A stretch of DNA of 11,790 nucleotides from UBA4735 sp035935465 (GTDB lineage: Bacteria; Chloroflexota; Limnocylindria; P2-11E). The translations under genes and the position numbers were made by a program. The stretch covers positions 1 to 11,790 of the forward strand of contig DASYXA010000040.1 of assembly GCA_035935465.1 (NCBI GenBank). The letters are read 5' to 3'. Positions 1-5,739 of this stretch are shown one piece after another (position 1 is the stretch's first letter; each line of letters begins with the position of its first letter). The notes beneath the pieces are model-generated. The model did not search any database, was not told where the DNA came from, and saw only the letters and a program-made list of their open reading frames with translations.

Positions 1-1
1 G

Positions 2-1006
2 GGCGAGGCGTTCTTCGACGCGACGTCGTCGGACGGCTCGCACGTCCGCGTGTACGCGGTGCCGATCGGCTCGGGCGCCGCGCTCGAGGTCACGACCTCG
101 ATGGAGTACGTGGACGCGGTGCTCGGCTCGACGCGGATCCCGCTCGCGATCGTCGCGTTCGGCGGCGTCCTGCTCGCCGCGGCCCTCGGCGCGATCGTCG
201 CGCGGACGGCGCTGCGGCCGGTCGAGCGCCTGACCTCGGTCGTCGAGGAGGTCGAGCGGACCCGCGATCTCTCGCGCCGCGTCGTGTCCCAGGGTCACGA
301 CGAGCTCAGCCGCCTCGCCGCGAGCTTCAACGAGATGCTCGGCGCGCTCGAGATCTCGCTCCGGCAGCAGCGCCAGCTCGTCGCCGACGCGTCGCATGAG
401 CTGCGGACGCCGCTCACGAGCCTGCGGACGAACCTCGAGCTGCTCGCGCGCGGTCACCCGACCGATCCGGTCGAGCGCCAGACGGTGCTCGACGACCTCG
501 TGGCGCAGATGGAGCGGATGTCCACGCTCGTCGCGGATCTCATCGACCTGGCGCGGGATGCGGAGACCGCGCTGCCGCTGGAGGACGTCCGGCTCGACGA
601 GGTCGTCGCCGACGCCGTCGCCGGGGTGCGCAGCCGCTACCCGGGCGTGCTGTTCACGGTCGCGAGCCGGCCGAGCACGATCACCGGCGTGCGCTCGCGG
701 GTGTCGCGCGCGGTCACGAATCTCTTGGACAACGCCGGCAAGTGGAGCGCCGCCGGCGGCATCGTCGAGGTCGCCGTGGGCGAGGGCGAGGTGATCGTCC
801 GCGACCACGGCCCGGGCATCTCGCCCGAGGACGCGCCGCACGTGTTCGACCGGTTCTGGCGCGCGAGCAGCGCCCGGCACCTGCCGGGATCGGGCCTCGG
901 GCTCTCGATCGTGAAGGACGTCGCCGAGAAGCACGGCGGCTCGGTGATCCTCGAGGCCGCGCCCGGCGGCGGCGCGCGCTTCCGCCTGCGGCTCGCCGCG
1001 GCCTGA
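2..1006 (+). CDS. Sensor histidine kinase, MprB-like (5'-partial)
   Basis: The frame is open from the left edge, so the true start lies outside; 334 residues are visible. It is the membrane-bound sensor of a two-component system, autophosphorylating on His and passing phosphate to a response regulator probably encoded just to the left. Visible order: the end of an extracytoplasmic sensor region, one transmembrane helix (about residues 44-68), a HAMP linker (about 68-120), a HisKA dimerisation helix with the H-box ASHELRTPL (phospho-acceptor His at about 132), and a HATPase_c domain with N-box NLLDNAGKW (about 240-248), G1 box DHGPGI (about 268), F-box FDRFW and G2 box GSGLGLSIV (about 296). 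All catalytic boxes are intact. MprB/BaeS/CusS-type kinases share this architecture; the signal cannot be deduced. The zinc-finger gene follows immediately on the same strand. Confidence 0.95.
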   Translation, partial: GEAFFDATSSDGSHVRVYAVPIGSGAALEVTTSMEYVDAVLGSTRIPLAIVAFGGVLLAAALGAIVARTALRPVERLTSVVEEVERTRDLSRRVVSQGHDELSRLAASFNEMLGALEISLRQQRQLVADASHELRTPLTSLRTNLELLARGHPTDPVERQTVLDDLVAQMERMSTLVADLIDLARDAETALPLEDVRLDEVVADAVAGVRSRYPGVLFTVASRPSTITGVRSRVSRAVTNLLDNAGKWSAAGGIVEVAVGEGEVIVRDHGPGISPEDAPHVFDRFWRASSARHLPGSGLGLSIVKDVAEKHGGSVILEAAPGGGARFRLRLAAA

Positions 1007-1011
1007 CGTCC

Positions 1012-1017
1012 TACCAT
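1012..1017 (+). promoter_or_regulatory. Putative leaderless -10 box (TACCAT) for the zinc-finger gene
   Basis: TACCAT fits the TANNNT -10 pattern that in Deinococcus and many high-GC bacteria sits directly before leaderless starts. Its last base is 6 nt before an in-frame ACG at 1024, so transcription would begin at that codon. No clear -35 element is seen. Inferred from position and motif only. Confidence 0.4.
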
Positions 1018-1023
1018 CGGCGC

Positions 1024-1308
1024 ACGCCCACGCTCAACGCGCGCACGATCCGCTGCACGCACCGGGACGCGATCACGGACGTCACGCCCGACGGTGTGGG
1101 CTGCGCGGAATGCCTCGCGGTCGGCGACGGGTGGGTGCACCTGCGGATGTGCCTCTCCTGCGGCGCGGTCCGGTGCTGCGACTCATCGCCGAACCAGCAC
1201 GCCAGCAGGCACGCCCGCACGACCGGTCATCCGATCGTGCGCTCGATGGAGCCGGGCGAGGACTGGATCTGGTGCTACGTGGACGAGCTCTACATCCGAC
1301 CGGCGTAG
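1024..1308 (+). CDS. UBP-type zinc finger domain protein (start uncertain, non-canonical)
   Basis: A small single-domain protein resembling bacterial zf-UBP proteins. From codon 1024 it is 94 residues, with a dense zinc-ligand set: C11-x-H13, C27-x2-C30, C43-x2-C46, C51/C52, H59, H63 and H69, plus the family-typical stretches WVHLRMCLSCG, CCDSSPNQHA, GHPIVRS and PGEDWIWCYVDE. In eukaryotes the domain binds the ubiquitin C-terminus; the bacterial role is not established. Between the kinase stop and the first zinc ligand there is no in-frame ATG, GTG or TTG. Candidates are ACG 1024, placed as a leaderless start behind TACCAT; CTG 1003, overlapping the kinase stop as CTGA; or ATC 1048. Product call is secure, the 5' end is not. 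A T-to-C change or base-call error at 1025 would explain it simply. Confidence 0.85.
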   Translation, partial: TPTLNARTIRCTHRDAITDVTPDGVGCAECLAVGDGWVHLRMCLSCGAVRCCDSSPNQHASRHARTTGHPIVRSMEPGEDWIWCYVDELYIRPA

Positions 1309-1313
1309 CCGCG

Positions 1314-1352
1314 GAGCCTTCAGCGGACGATGCGGAGAGCCTTCAGCGGACG
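1314..1352. repeat. 16-bp direct repeat, two copies
   Basis: GAGCCTTCAGCGGACG occurs exactly at 1314-1329 and again at 1337-1352, starting 23 bp apart, with GCGG before each copy at slightly different distance. It lies between the zinc-finger gene stop and the hairpin at 1351-1369. Function unknown; it could be a local tandem duplication or part of the 3' processing/termination region. Confidence 0.7.
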
Positions 1353-1369
1353 CGGCCCGCAGGGCCGCG
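1351..1369. terminator. Strong hairpin between convergent genes (likely bidirectional terminator)
   Basis: CGCGGCCC-GCA-GGGCCGCG forms a perfect 8-bp all-GC stem with a 3-nt loop. It sits 42 bp after the zinc-finger gene stop and 8 bp beyond the stop of the convergent small membrane-protein gene. No U-tract follows on either strand, so this is not a textbook intrinsic terminator, but in high-GC genomes such stems between convergent genes commonly act this way. Confidence 0.5.
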
Positions 1370-1377
1370 GTGATGAA

Positions 1378-1521
1378 CTAGTGCTGCCCCAGGGTGACGA
1401 TGAGGGCGATGATCAGGAACGACACCGCGAAGATCGGCAGCGCGAGCGCCGCGAAGATGATGTGGTCCTGCCGGCGGTACTGCGGATCGGTCCTGCGGGG
1501 CGGGGTCCCGTGAGCGGCCAT
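1378..1521 (-). CDS. Small single-pass membrane protein (hypothetical, 47 aa)
   Basis: A 47-residue ORF starting at ATG 1521. It has a short polar, proline- and basic-rich N-terminus (MAAHGTPPRRTDPQYRRQD) and one hydrophobic helix at about residues 21-44, ending LGQH. This is the usual shape of a small N-in bitopic membrane protein, such as a subunit or accessory of a larger membrane complex. I do not recognise a family. The frame runs further upstream, but that part is low-complexity antisense to the next gene, and ATG 1521 gives a sensible protein. There is no Shine-Dalgarno, but TACCCT on this strand (1535-1530) is a possible -10 giving an almost leaderless transcript. It is divergent from the 86-aa membrane-protein gene by 19 bp. 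Confidence 0.65.
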   Translation of the reverse strand: MAAHGTPPRRTDPQYRRQDHIIFAALALPIFAVSFLIIALIVTLGQH

Positions 1522-1529
1522 CGGGGGAG

Positions 1530-1535
1530 AGGGTA
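1530..1535 (-). promoter_or_regulatory. Possible -10 box (TACCCT) for the 47-aa membrane protein gene
   Basis: Read on the minus strand, TACCCT matches TANNNT and ends 8 nt before ATG 1521, which would leave a leader of only about 2 nt. It overlaps the Shine-Dalgarno of the divergent plus-strand gene. Weak, motif-only evidence. Confidence 0.25.
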
Positions 1536-1540
1536 GCGCA

Positions 1541-1801
1541 GTGGAGCTCGCGCTTCTGGTGTGGTTCGTCATCGGCGCCGGTATCGCGGCCGGCGCGTTC
1601 ATCCTGGCGCGCTCGGCGATCCAGCTCGCCTCGGTCGCGTACAACGTGCTCGAGCGGCGCCTCGATCCCCGGGTGGCGACCCGACAGACCATCGGCCTGA
1701 CCTGCGCCGCGATCGCCGCGCTCATCGCGACCTCGGTCATCGCGGGCATCGCGATCCTCGCGCTGCTCCAGGGCCTCATCAACGCCAGCGGCCTGAACTA
1801 G
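1541..1801 (+). CDS. Two-helix small membrane protein (hypothetical, 86 aa)
   Basis: An 86-residue protein starting at GTG 1541, preceded by the purine-rich stretch GGGGGAGAGGG (1523-1533), which supplies a good Shine-Dalgarno about 7 nt away. Hydrophobic helices lie at about residues 3-29 and 50-78, separated by a short charged loop (LERRLDPRVATRQT). No enzymatic motif, Cys or His cluster is seen, and I do not recognise a family. It is probably an integral membrane protein with both termini on the same side. It is divergent from the 47-aa single-pass protein (19 bp gap) and ends 5 bp before the convergent proline-rich ORF. The ribosome binding site and hydrophobicity support a real gene. Confidence 0.7.
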   Translation: MELALLVWFVIGAGIAAGAFILARSAIQLASVAYNVLERRLDPRVATRQTIGLTCAAIAALIATSVIAGIAILALLQGLINASGLN

Positions 1802-1806
1802 CGCGG

Positions 1807-1950
1807 TCAGATCGTCTTCGGCGTCTGGGGCTGCGGCGACGGCCGCGGCTGCAGCGGCTGATCGATCGGCTGGCCGCCTTCGGTGCCCTGCTCCACCTGC
1901 GGCGGGGGATGCTCTCCGGGCCGCGGGGGAAGCGGACCCTGCGGGTTCAC
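1807..1950 (-). CDS. Proline-rich small protein (hypothetical, 47 aa)
   Basis: A 47-residue ORF from GTG 1950 to TGA 1807. It is preceded on its own strand by GGAGGGAG with 5 nt spacing, a strong Shine-Dalgarno. About a third of the residues are proline and many others are Gln, Gly and Glu (PPPQVEQG, PLQPRPSPQPQTPKTI). There is no transmembrane segment and no recognisable domain; it is likely unstructured. The GTG overlaps the TGA of the 15-aa ORF upstream as GTGA, suggesting translational coupling. It lies downstream of the ArsC-like gene on the same strand with no obvious promoter in between, so co-transcription is possible. Low-complexity composition in GC-rich DNA can arise by chance, so the Shine-Dalgarno is the main support. 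Confidence 0.5.
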   Translation of the reverse strand: MNPQGPLPPRPGEHPPPQVEQGTEGGQPIDQPLQPRPSPQPQTPKTI

Positions 1951-1994
1951 GAACGCTCCCTCCTGCCGGCACGCTGCGGGTCCTGCTCCTGCAT
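1947..1994 (-). CDS. Candidate 15-aa mini-ORF with perfect Shine-Dalgarno
   Basis: The minus strand carries AGGAGG (2006-2001), then 6 nt, then ATG 1994, encoding MQEQDPQRAGRRERS and ending in TGA 1949-1947. That stop overlaps the GTG start of the proline-rich ORF in a GTGA. The peptide is very polar (Arg, Gln, Glu) with no Cys, Trp or run of one amino acid that would suggest attenuation by a particular charged tRNA. It may be a leader peptide that couples translation to the next ORF. Too short for composition evidence; rests on the ribosome binding site and the overlap. Confidence 0.4.
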   Translation of the reverse strand: MQEQDPQRAGRRERS

Positions 1995-2034
1995 CGCGCG
2001 CCTCCTACCTGCTGTTCCGGCGCTCGCCGAACGG

Positions 2035-2094
2035 CGCTGACCAGGGCAGAGCCCGTGCCAGAACAGCGGCCCGGCCCGATCCCGGCGGTCAGCG
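2035..2094. repeat. Inverted repeat around the ArsC-like gene stop
   Basis: CGCTGACC (2035-2042) is exactly complementary to GGTCAGCG (2087-2094) over 44 nt. Additional pairing is possible inside (GGG 2044-2046 with CCC 2081-2083), or an alternative small hairpin GGGC-AGA-GCCC (2044-2054). The right arm contains the stop codon of the minus-strand ArsC-like gene, so the transcript could fold just at its 3' end and weaken readthrough into the downstream mini-ORFs. No U-tract. The remainder of 1995-2088 shows only the AGGAGG site. Confidence 0.35.
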
Positions 2095-2526
2095 ATCGGA
2101 CGGGAACGCCTGCGCGGGCGCGGGGGCATCGAGCCGCGCCGCGAGCGCCCGCACGCGCCGGCCGATGCCGTCGCGCACGAGGCGGAACGCCGCGAGCCGC
2201 TCGTCGTCCGTCCCGCGGGCGAGCGCGGGATCAGGCACCGTCCAACGCAGCTGCACCCCGGCGCGCGGCGGGATGGGGCAGTTCGCGTCGCAGACCGTGA
2301 CGGCCACGTCGAACGGCCCGGTGAGCTCGTCGATCGACTTGCTCCGCTGCATCGAGATGTCGATGCCGACCTCCCGCATCGCGCGGACCGCGAGCGGATG
2401 CACGCCCGTCGCGACCGTGCCCGCGCTCTCCGCGCGGAACCGATCGCCGCCGAGCGCGCGCAGGAACCCCTCGGCCATCTGCGACCGCGCGGAGTTGTGT
2501 CCGCAGAGGAAGACGACGCGCGTCAT
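2089..2526 (-). CDS. arsC: Arsenate reductase / low-molecular-weight phosphatase family protein (ArsC-type)
   Basis: A 145-residue protein of the LMW-PTP fold. Near the N-terminus (VVFLCGHNSARSQMAEG) is the P-loop C-x5-R-S with nucleophile C8 and R14. The general-acid Asp lies in VPDP (D99). C79 and C83 (VTVCDANCP) sit where thioredoxin-coupled ArsC proteins carry the Cys pair that relays the disulfide after arsenate reduction, which favours arsenate reductase over tyrosine phosphatase. Length is normal for the family. Arsenate would be reduced to arsenite with thioredoxin as electron donor. No ArsR or ArsB/Acr3 is next to it; the only transporter is the divergent MFS gene, whose role is unknown. 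The gap to that gene is 19 bp, and a purine run (GAGAGGA) abuts ATG 2526 too closely for a normal Shine-Dalgarno. Confidence 0.85.
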   Translation of the reverse strand: MTRVVFLCGHNSARSQMAEGFLRALGGDRFRAESAGTVATGVHPLAVRAMREVGIDISMQRSKSIDELTGPFDVAVTVCDANCPIPPRAGVQLRWTVPDPALARGTDDERLAAFRLVRDGIGRRVRALAARLDAPAPAQAFPSDR

Positions 2527-2533
2527 TCCTCTC

Positions 2534-2539
2534 TATCGT
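2534..2539 (+). promoter_or_regulatory. Leaderless -10 box (TATCGT) for the MFS exporter gene
   Basis: TATCGT matches TANNNT, and its last base is 6 nt before ATG 2546, the exact geometry of a leaderless transcript starting at the A of ATG. There is no Shine-Dalgarno upstream of this ATG, which agrees. The box lies in the 19-bp gap shared with the divergent ArsC-like gene. Confidence 0.5.
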
Positions 2540-2545
2540 CCCACC

Positions 2546-3847
2546 ATGCGATCCGGTCCGCTGCGCCACAAGTGGTTCGCGCTGTTCACGGGGACGGTCA
2601 CCTCAGGGTCCATCGGCGACGAGATCATGCGGCTGGCGCTGCCGCTGCTCGTCCTGGACCTCACCCACGACATCGGCGCCGCCGCGATCCTGCGCGTCAT
2701 CGAGAGCGTCCCCTACGTGCTGTTCGGCGCGTTCGCCGGCGCCCTCATCGACCGCTCGGAGAAGCGGCGGCTGCTCGCGATCACCACAGTGCTGAGCTTC
2801 CTCCTCACGGCGTTCATCCCGATCTCGGTCGACCTCGGCTGGTTCTCGATCGGCCTTCTCTACGCGGTGGCGTTCGGGCTCGGGACGCTCGAGGTCGTCT
2901 GGGGCATCACCGCGGACTTCAGCATCGTGCCGGCGCTCGTCGAGCCGGATGAGCTCACCAACGCGAACGCGACCTATCTCACCGCCGACCGGGTCGCGCG
3001 CATCGTCGGACCGGGGCTCGGCGGCTTCGCCGTCGGCGCGCTCGCGCTCGGCGGCGCATACGGCTCCGCGAACGCGCTCTGGCTGTCGGCCGCCCTCTAC
3101 GTCCCGTCGCTCGTCGTGTTCCTGCGCATGCCGCCGCTCAACGACGTCGATCCGGCGACCGTGGCGCCGCTCACGGTCGAGAACGTCAAGCGCGAGGTCG
3201 GCGAGGGCTTCACGTTCATCTGGCGGAGCACCGTGCTGCGCGCGCTGTTCGTGCTCATGTTCATCAGCAACCTCGGGAGCCAGGGGATGAACACGCTGCT
3301 GCTGTTCGTCCTACGCGAGGAGTACAAGCTCGACGCGGTGACGATCGGCCTCGCCCTGTCGTTCACCGGCGTGATCCAGATCTTCGGCTCGGCGTTCGCG
3401 CCGCGCCTCGCGCGCGGCCGGCCGCTCGGGCTCACGATGCTCATCGTCGTCTCGATCGCCGCGGTCTCGAGCGGCGCGGCGGCGTTCGCGCGGACCTGGC
3501 AGGCAGTCGTGCTCGCGGTCACGGGACGGCAGCTCGCGTGGAGCGCGCACATCGTCTACGCGTTCATCCCCCGCCAGCGCGAGGTCCCTGCCGCTCTGCG
3601 CGGCCGGGTGAACGGCGCATTCCGCACCCTCATCCTCATCAGCAACACCTCATCGCCGGCGTTCCTGTCGGCGATCGCCGTGGCGTACTCGACCTCCGCG
3701 GCGTTCGCGGCCGCCGGCGCCCTGGGCGTGCTGTCCGTCGTCGTGAGCGCGCTCGGCCCGCTCCGGAAGTACGACATCCGCGACGCGCCGGACGAGGCCG
3801 AGTCGGTCGAGGCGCGGGCGGAGTCGGAGCCGACGCCCGCGGACTGA
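2546..3847 (+). CDS. MFS exporter, EntS/MFS_3-like (433 aa)
   Basis: A major facilitator superfamily permease of 433 residues, probably 12 transmembrane helices, driven by proton antiport as in characterised relatives. The first cytoplasmic loop carries the motif-A-like GALIDRSEKRRLL (about residues 65-77), and the fourth/fifth helix region has LTADRVARIVGPGLGG, resembling the SLARLVGPALGG stretch of EntS and macrolide-efflux relatives. Helices 6-7 are separated by a longer charged cytoplasmic loop (about 205-230). The C-terminus is an acidic tail rich in Glu and Ala. Substrate is unknown; drug or siderophore-like export is the family norm. ATG 2546 is chosen because the frame upstream is antisense to arsC and the protein begins naturally at MRSGPLRHKWFALF. 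A link to arsenic through the shared divergent promoter is possible but unproved. Confidence 0.88.
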   Translation: MRSGPLRHKWFALFTGTVTSGSIGDEIMRLALPLLVLDLTHDIGAAAILRVIESVPYVLFGAFAGALIDRSEKRRLLAITTVLSFLLTAFIPISVDLGWFSIGLLYAVAFGLGTLEVVWGITADFSIVPALVEPDELTNANATYLTADRVARIVGPGLGGFAVGALALGGAYGSANALWLSAALYVPSLVVFLRMPPLNDVDPATVAPLTVENVKREVGEGFTFIWRSTVLRALFVLMFISNLGSQGMNTLLLFVLREEYKLDAVTIGLALSFTGVIQIFGSAFAPRLARGRPLGLTMLIVVSIAAVSSGAAAFARTWQAVVLAVTGRQLAWSAHIVYAFIPRQREVPAALRGRVNGAFRTLILISNTSSPAFLSAIAVAYSTSAAFAAAGALGVLSVVVSALGPLRKYDIRDAPDEAESVEARAESEPTPAD

Positions 3848-3851
3848 GCGA

Positions 3852-3862
3852 CGTAGTCTACG
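3852..3862. promoter_or_regulatory. Palindrome over the putative -10 of the HTH regulator operon
   Basis: CGTAG-T-CTACG is a perfect 5-1-5 palindrome in the 47-bp gap between the MFS gene and the HTH regulator. It contains TAGTCT (3854-3859), a TANNNT -10 match, which would start transcription near 3866 and give a leader of about 29 nt including the ribosome binding site. An operator placed on the -10 next to a regulator gene suggests autoregulation; this is inference. No clear -35. Confidence 0.4.
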
Positions 3863-3894
3863 AAGGTTCACCCAACTTCCGTGGCGGAGGTCCC

Positions 3895-4521
3895 GTGACC
3901 GGCACCCTCTGGCTCACCCTCGGCGAGGCGAGCCGCATCCTCGGCGTCGATCCCGACACGCTCCGGCGCTGGGCCGACAACGGCAAGGTCGACGTGCTCA
4001 AGACGCCGGGCGGCCACCGCCGCTTCCTCCGTTCGTCGATCGAAGGGATGCTCCCCCGCCCGCGCCAGGCGGCGCGCCAGTCGCTCACCGCGATGGGCGA
4101 GCCGCCCGACCGCATCGCCGCCGAGTTCCTGACCCGGGTCCGATCCGACCTGGCCGGACAGGACTGGCACCGGCACTTCGACGAGACCTCGCTCCGCTGG
4201 TTCCGCGAGCGCGGGATGCGGATGAGCGACCTCCTCATCGGCTCTCTCGACGCGGTCCGCCGCACCGGCCGTGACGAGTACCTGAAGCAGGCGGCCGCCC
4301 TCGGGACCGAGTACGGCGTCGAGGCCAAGCGTCGCGGCCTCTCGCTCGGCGAGGCCACGCAGGCGTTCCTGTTCTTCCGGGCGCGGTTCCTGGCCGAGAT
4401 CGCGAACGTCGCGCGGCGGCGCGCGCTCGCATCGCAACAGGCCGCATCGCTGTTCGAGGAGGCCGACCGGGCGCTGGACACGGTCATCCTCGCGCTCATC
4501 GATGGGCATCGCGCCGCATGA
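3895..4521 (+). CDS. Excisionase/MerR-type HTH regulator with C-terminal RsbRD-N-like helical domain
   Basis: A 208-residue protein from GTG 3895, with GGAGG (3886-3890) four nt upstream. Residues 5-45 form a winged-helix of the HTH_17/excisionase type: WLTLGEASRILGVDPDTLRRWADNG, then the wing KTPGGHRRF. Residues 70-205 are an all-helical domain without Cys, containing FFRARFLAEIA and the GLSLGEATQAFLFFR stretch. I read it as similar to the RsbRD N-terminal globin-like sensor domain known from stress-signalling proteins and some kinases; this is from pattern memory and moderately secure. The likely role is a one-component transcriptional regulator whose helical domain senses a signal or partner. 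The stop overlaps the next ATG (ATGA), so regulator and amidohydrolase are translationally coupled. A longer in-frame extension upstream overlaps the MFS gene and is not credible. Confidence 0.8.
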   Translation: MTGTLWLTLGEASRILGVDPDTLRRWADNGKVDVLKTPGGHRRFLRSSIEGMLPRPRQAARQSLTAMGEPPDRIAAEFLTRVRSDLAGQDWHRHFDETSLRWFRERGMRMSDLLIGSLDAVRRTGRDEYLKQAAALGTEYGVEAKRRGLSLGEATQAFLFFRARFLAEIANVARRRALASQQAASLFEEADRALDTVILALIDGHRAA

Positions 4522-5729
4522 CCGACCTCTCCGCCCTCGGCCGGCGCGCGATGCACGCGATCGACGACCGCCGTGCGGACCTGATCGCGCTGTCGCTCTC
4601 GCTCCACGGTGAGCCCGAGCTCGGCTTCCAGGAGCACAAGTCCGCGGCCAAGCTCAGCCTGTTCCTCGAGGCGAACGGCTTCGCGGTGCAGCGCGGCTAC
4701 AAGGACGTCGAGACGGCGTACCGCGGGGACGCCGCCGGCCGCTCGAGCGGCCCGACCGTCGCGATCCTCACCGAGTACGACGCGCTCCCCGACATCGGCC
4801 ATGCCTGCGGGCACAACCTCATCGCGATGATGGGCACCGCGGCGGCGATCGGCGTGCGCGCGGTCATCGAGGCGCTGCCCGGCCGCCTCGCGGCCGTCGG
4901 CACGCCCGCGGAAGAGGGCGGCGGCGGCAAGGTCGCGCTCGTGCGCGCCGGCGGCTTCGCGGACATCGACGTCGCGATGATGTGCCATCCCTCCTCGCGC
5001 ACGCTGTCCGGCCGGACGTCGCTCGCGTCGAACCGCGTGGACGTCGAGTTCTACGGCAAGGCCGCCCACGCGGCCGCGCAGCCGGACAAGGGGATCAACG
5101 CCCTCGACGGCGTCATCCAGACGTTCAACAACGTGAACGCGATGCGCCAGCAGCTCCGACCGGAGGCGCGGATCCACGGGATCATCACGAACGGCGGCAG
5201 CGCCGCGAACATCATCCCCGAGTACGCGATGGCGAAGTTCAGCGTCCGCGCGCTCGACCGCCGCTACCAGCAGGAGGTCCTCGAGCGGTTCATCGCCTGC
5301 GCCGAGGGCGCCGCGGCCGCGACCGGCACGAAGCTGAAGGTCACGGTCCACCAGAACTCCGGCTACCTGAACATGGTCCCGTCGCAGCCGCTCGCCGAAC
5401 GGTGGGCCGCGCACATGCGCGCGCTGGGCCAGAACGTCCAGACGACCGTCGACGACGAACGGATGGGCTCGACCGACATGGGGAACGTGAGCCAGATCCT
5501 GCCGGCGATCCATCCGTACATCGGGATCGCGCCCGAGGGCACGCCCGGGCACTCGACCGCGTTCCGCGACGCGGCCGCGACGGTGGCGGCCCACGAGAGC
5601 GCGCTCTGTGCGGCGAAGGCTCTCGCGCTCGTCGCGATCGACGCGCTCGCGGACCCCTCCCTCCTCGCGCGCGCGCGCGCCGAGTTCGCGGAGCGGCGCA
5701 CGCAGGGCGTCGTCACGGGCAAGGCCTAG
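4518..5729 (+). CDS. M20 family (M20D/PM20D2-like) amidohydrolase
   Basis: A 403-residue dinuclear metallohydrolase of the M20D/AbgB-YkuR group, normal in length. The metal site is complete: C97 and H99 in HACGHN, E132/E133 in TPAEEGGGG (first the general base, second a ligand), H157 in MMCHPS and H345 in GTPGHS. The dimerisation (lid) domain is inserted at about residues 170-290 and carries FYGKAAHAAAQP and TNGGSAANIIP. Members hydrolyse amide bonds of N-acyl amino acids, p-aminobenzoyl-glutamate or dipeptides; GHACGHNLIAM and the four-glycine TPAEEGGGGK loop resemble PM20D2-type dipeptidases most. No signal peptide, so cytoplasmic. ATG 4518 is fixed by the ATGA overlap with the upstream HTH regulator, which implies one operon and possibly local control. 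The gene ends 10 bp from the convergent membrane-protein gene. Confidence 0.93.
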   Translation: MTDLSALGRRAMHAIDDRRADLIALSLSLHGEPELGFQEHKSAAKLSLFLEANGFAVQRGYKDVETAYRGDAAGRSSGPTVAILTEYDALPDIGHACGHNLIAMMGTAAAIGVRAVIEALPGRLAAVGTPAEEGGGGKVALVRAGGFADIDVAMMCHPSSRTLSGRTSLASNRVDVEFYGKAAHAAAQPDKGINALDGVIQTFNNVNAMRQQLRPEARIHGIITNGGSAANIIPEYAMAKFSVRALDRRYQQEVLERFIACAEGAAAATGTKLKVTVHQNSGYLNMVPSQPLAERWAAHMRALGQNVQTTVDDERMGSTDMGNVSQILPAIHPYIGIAPEGTPGHSTAFRDAAATVAAHESALCAAKALALVAIDALADPSLLARARAEFAERRTQGVVTGKA

Positions 5730-5739
5730 CGCGCGGGCG

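Noticed and set aside
2524..2533. GAGAGGA as Shine-Dalgarno for the ArsC-like gene
   Set aside because: It directly abuts the ATG, leaving no room for ribosome spacing, so it was not listed as a functional site.
1883..2545. N-terminal extension of the first MFS protein
   Set aside because: The frame is open but antisense to arsC and low-complexity; ATG 2546 with TATCGT upstream gives a normal MFS N-terminus.
3538..3894. N-terminal extension of the HTH regulator into the MFS gene
   Set aside because: Shadow frame of the MFS coding region; GTG 3895 has GGAGG at proper spacing and starts right before the HTH.
3858..5594. 578-codon minus-strand ORF antisense to the HTH regulator and M20 hydrolase
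   Set aside because: Arg/Gly/Ala-rich, no domain or hydrophobic pattern; it is the open antisense frame expected from GC-rich third positions of the real plus-strand genes.
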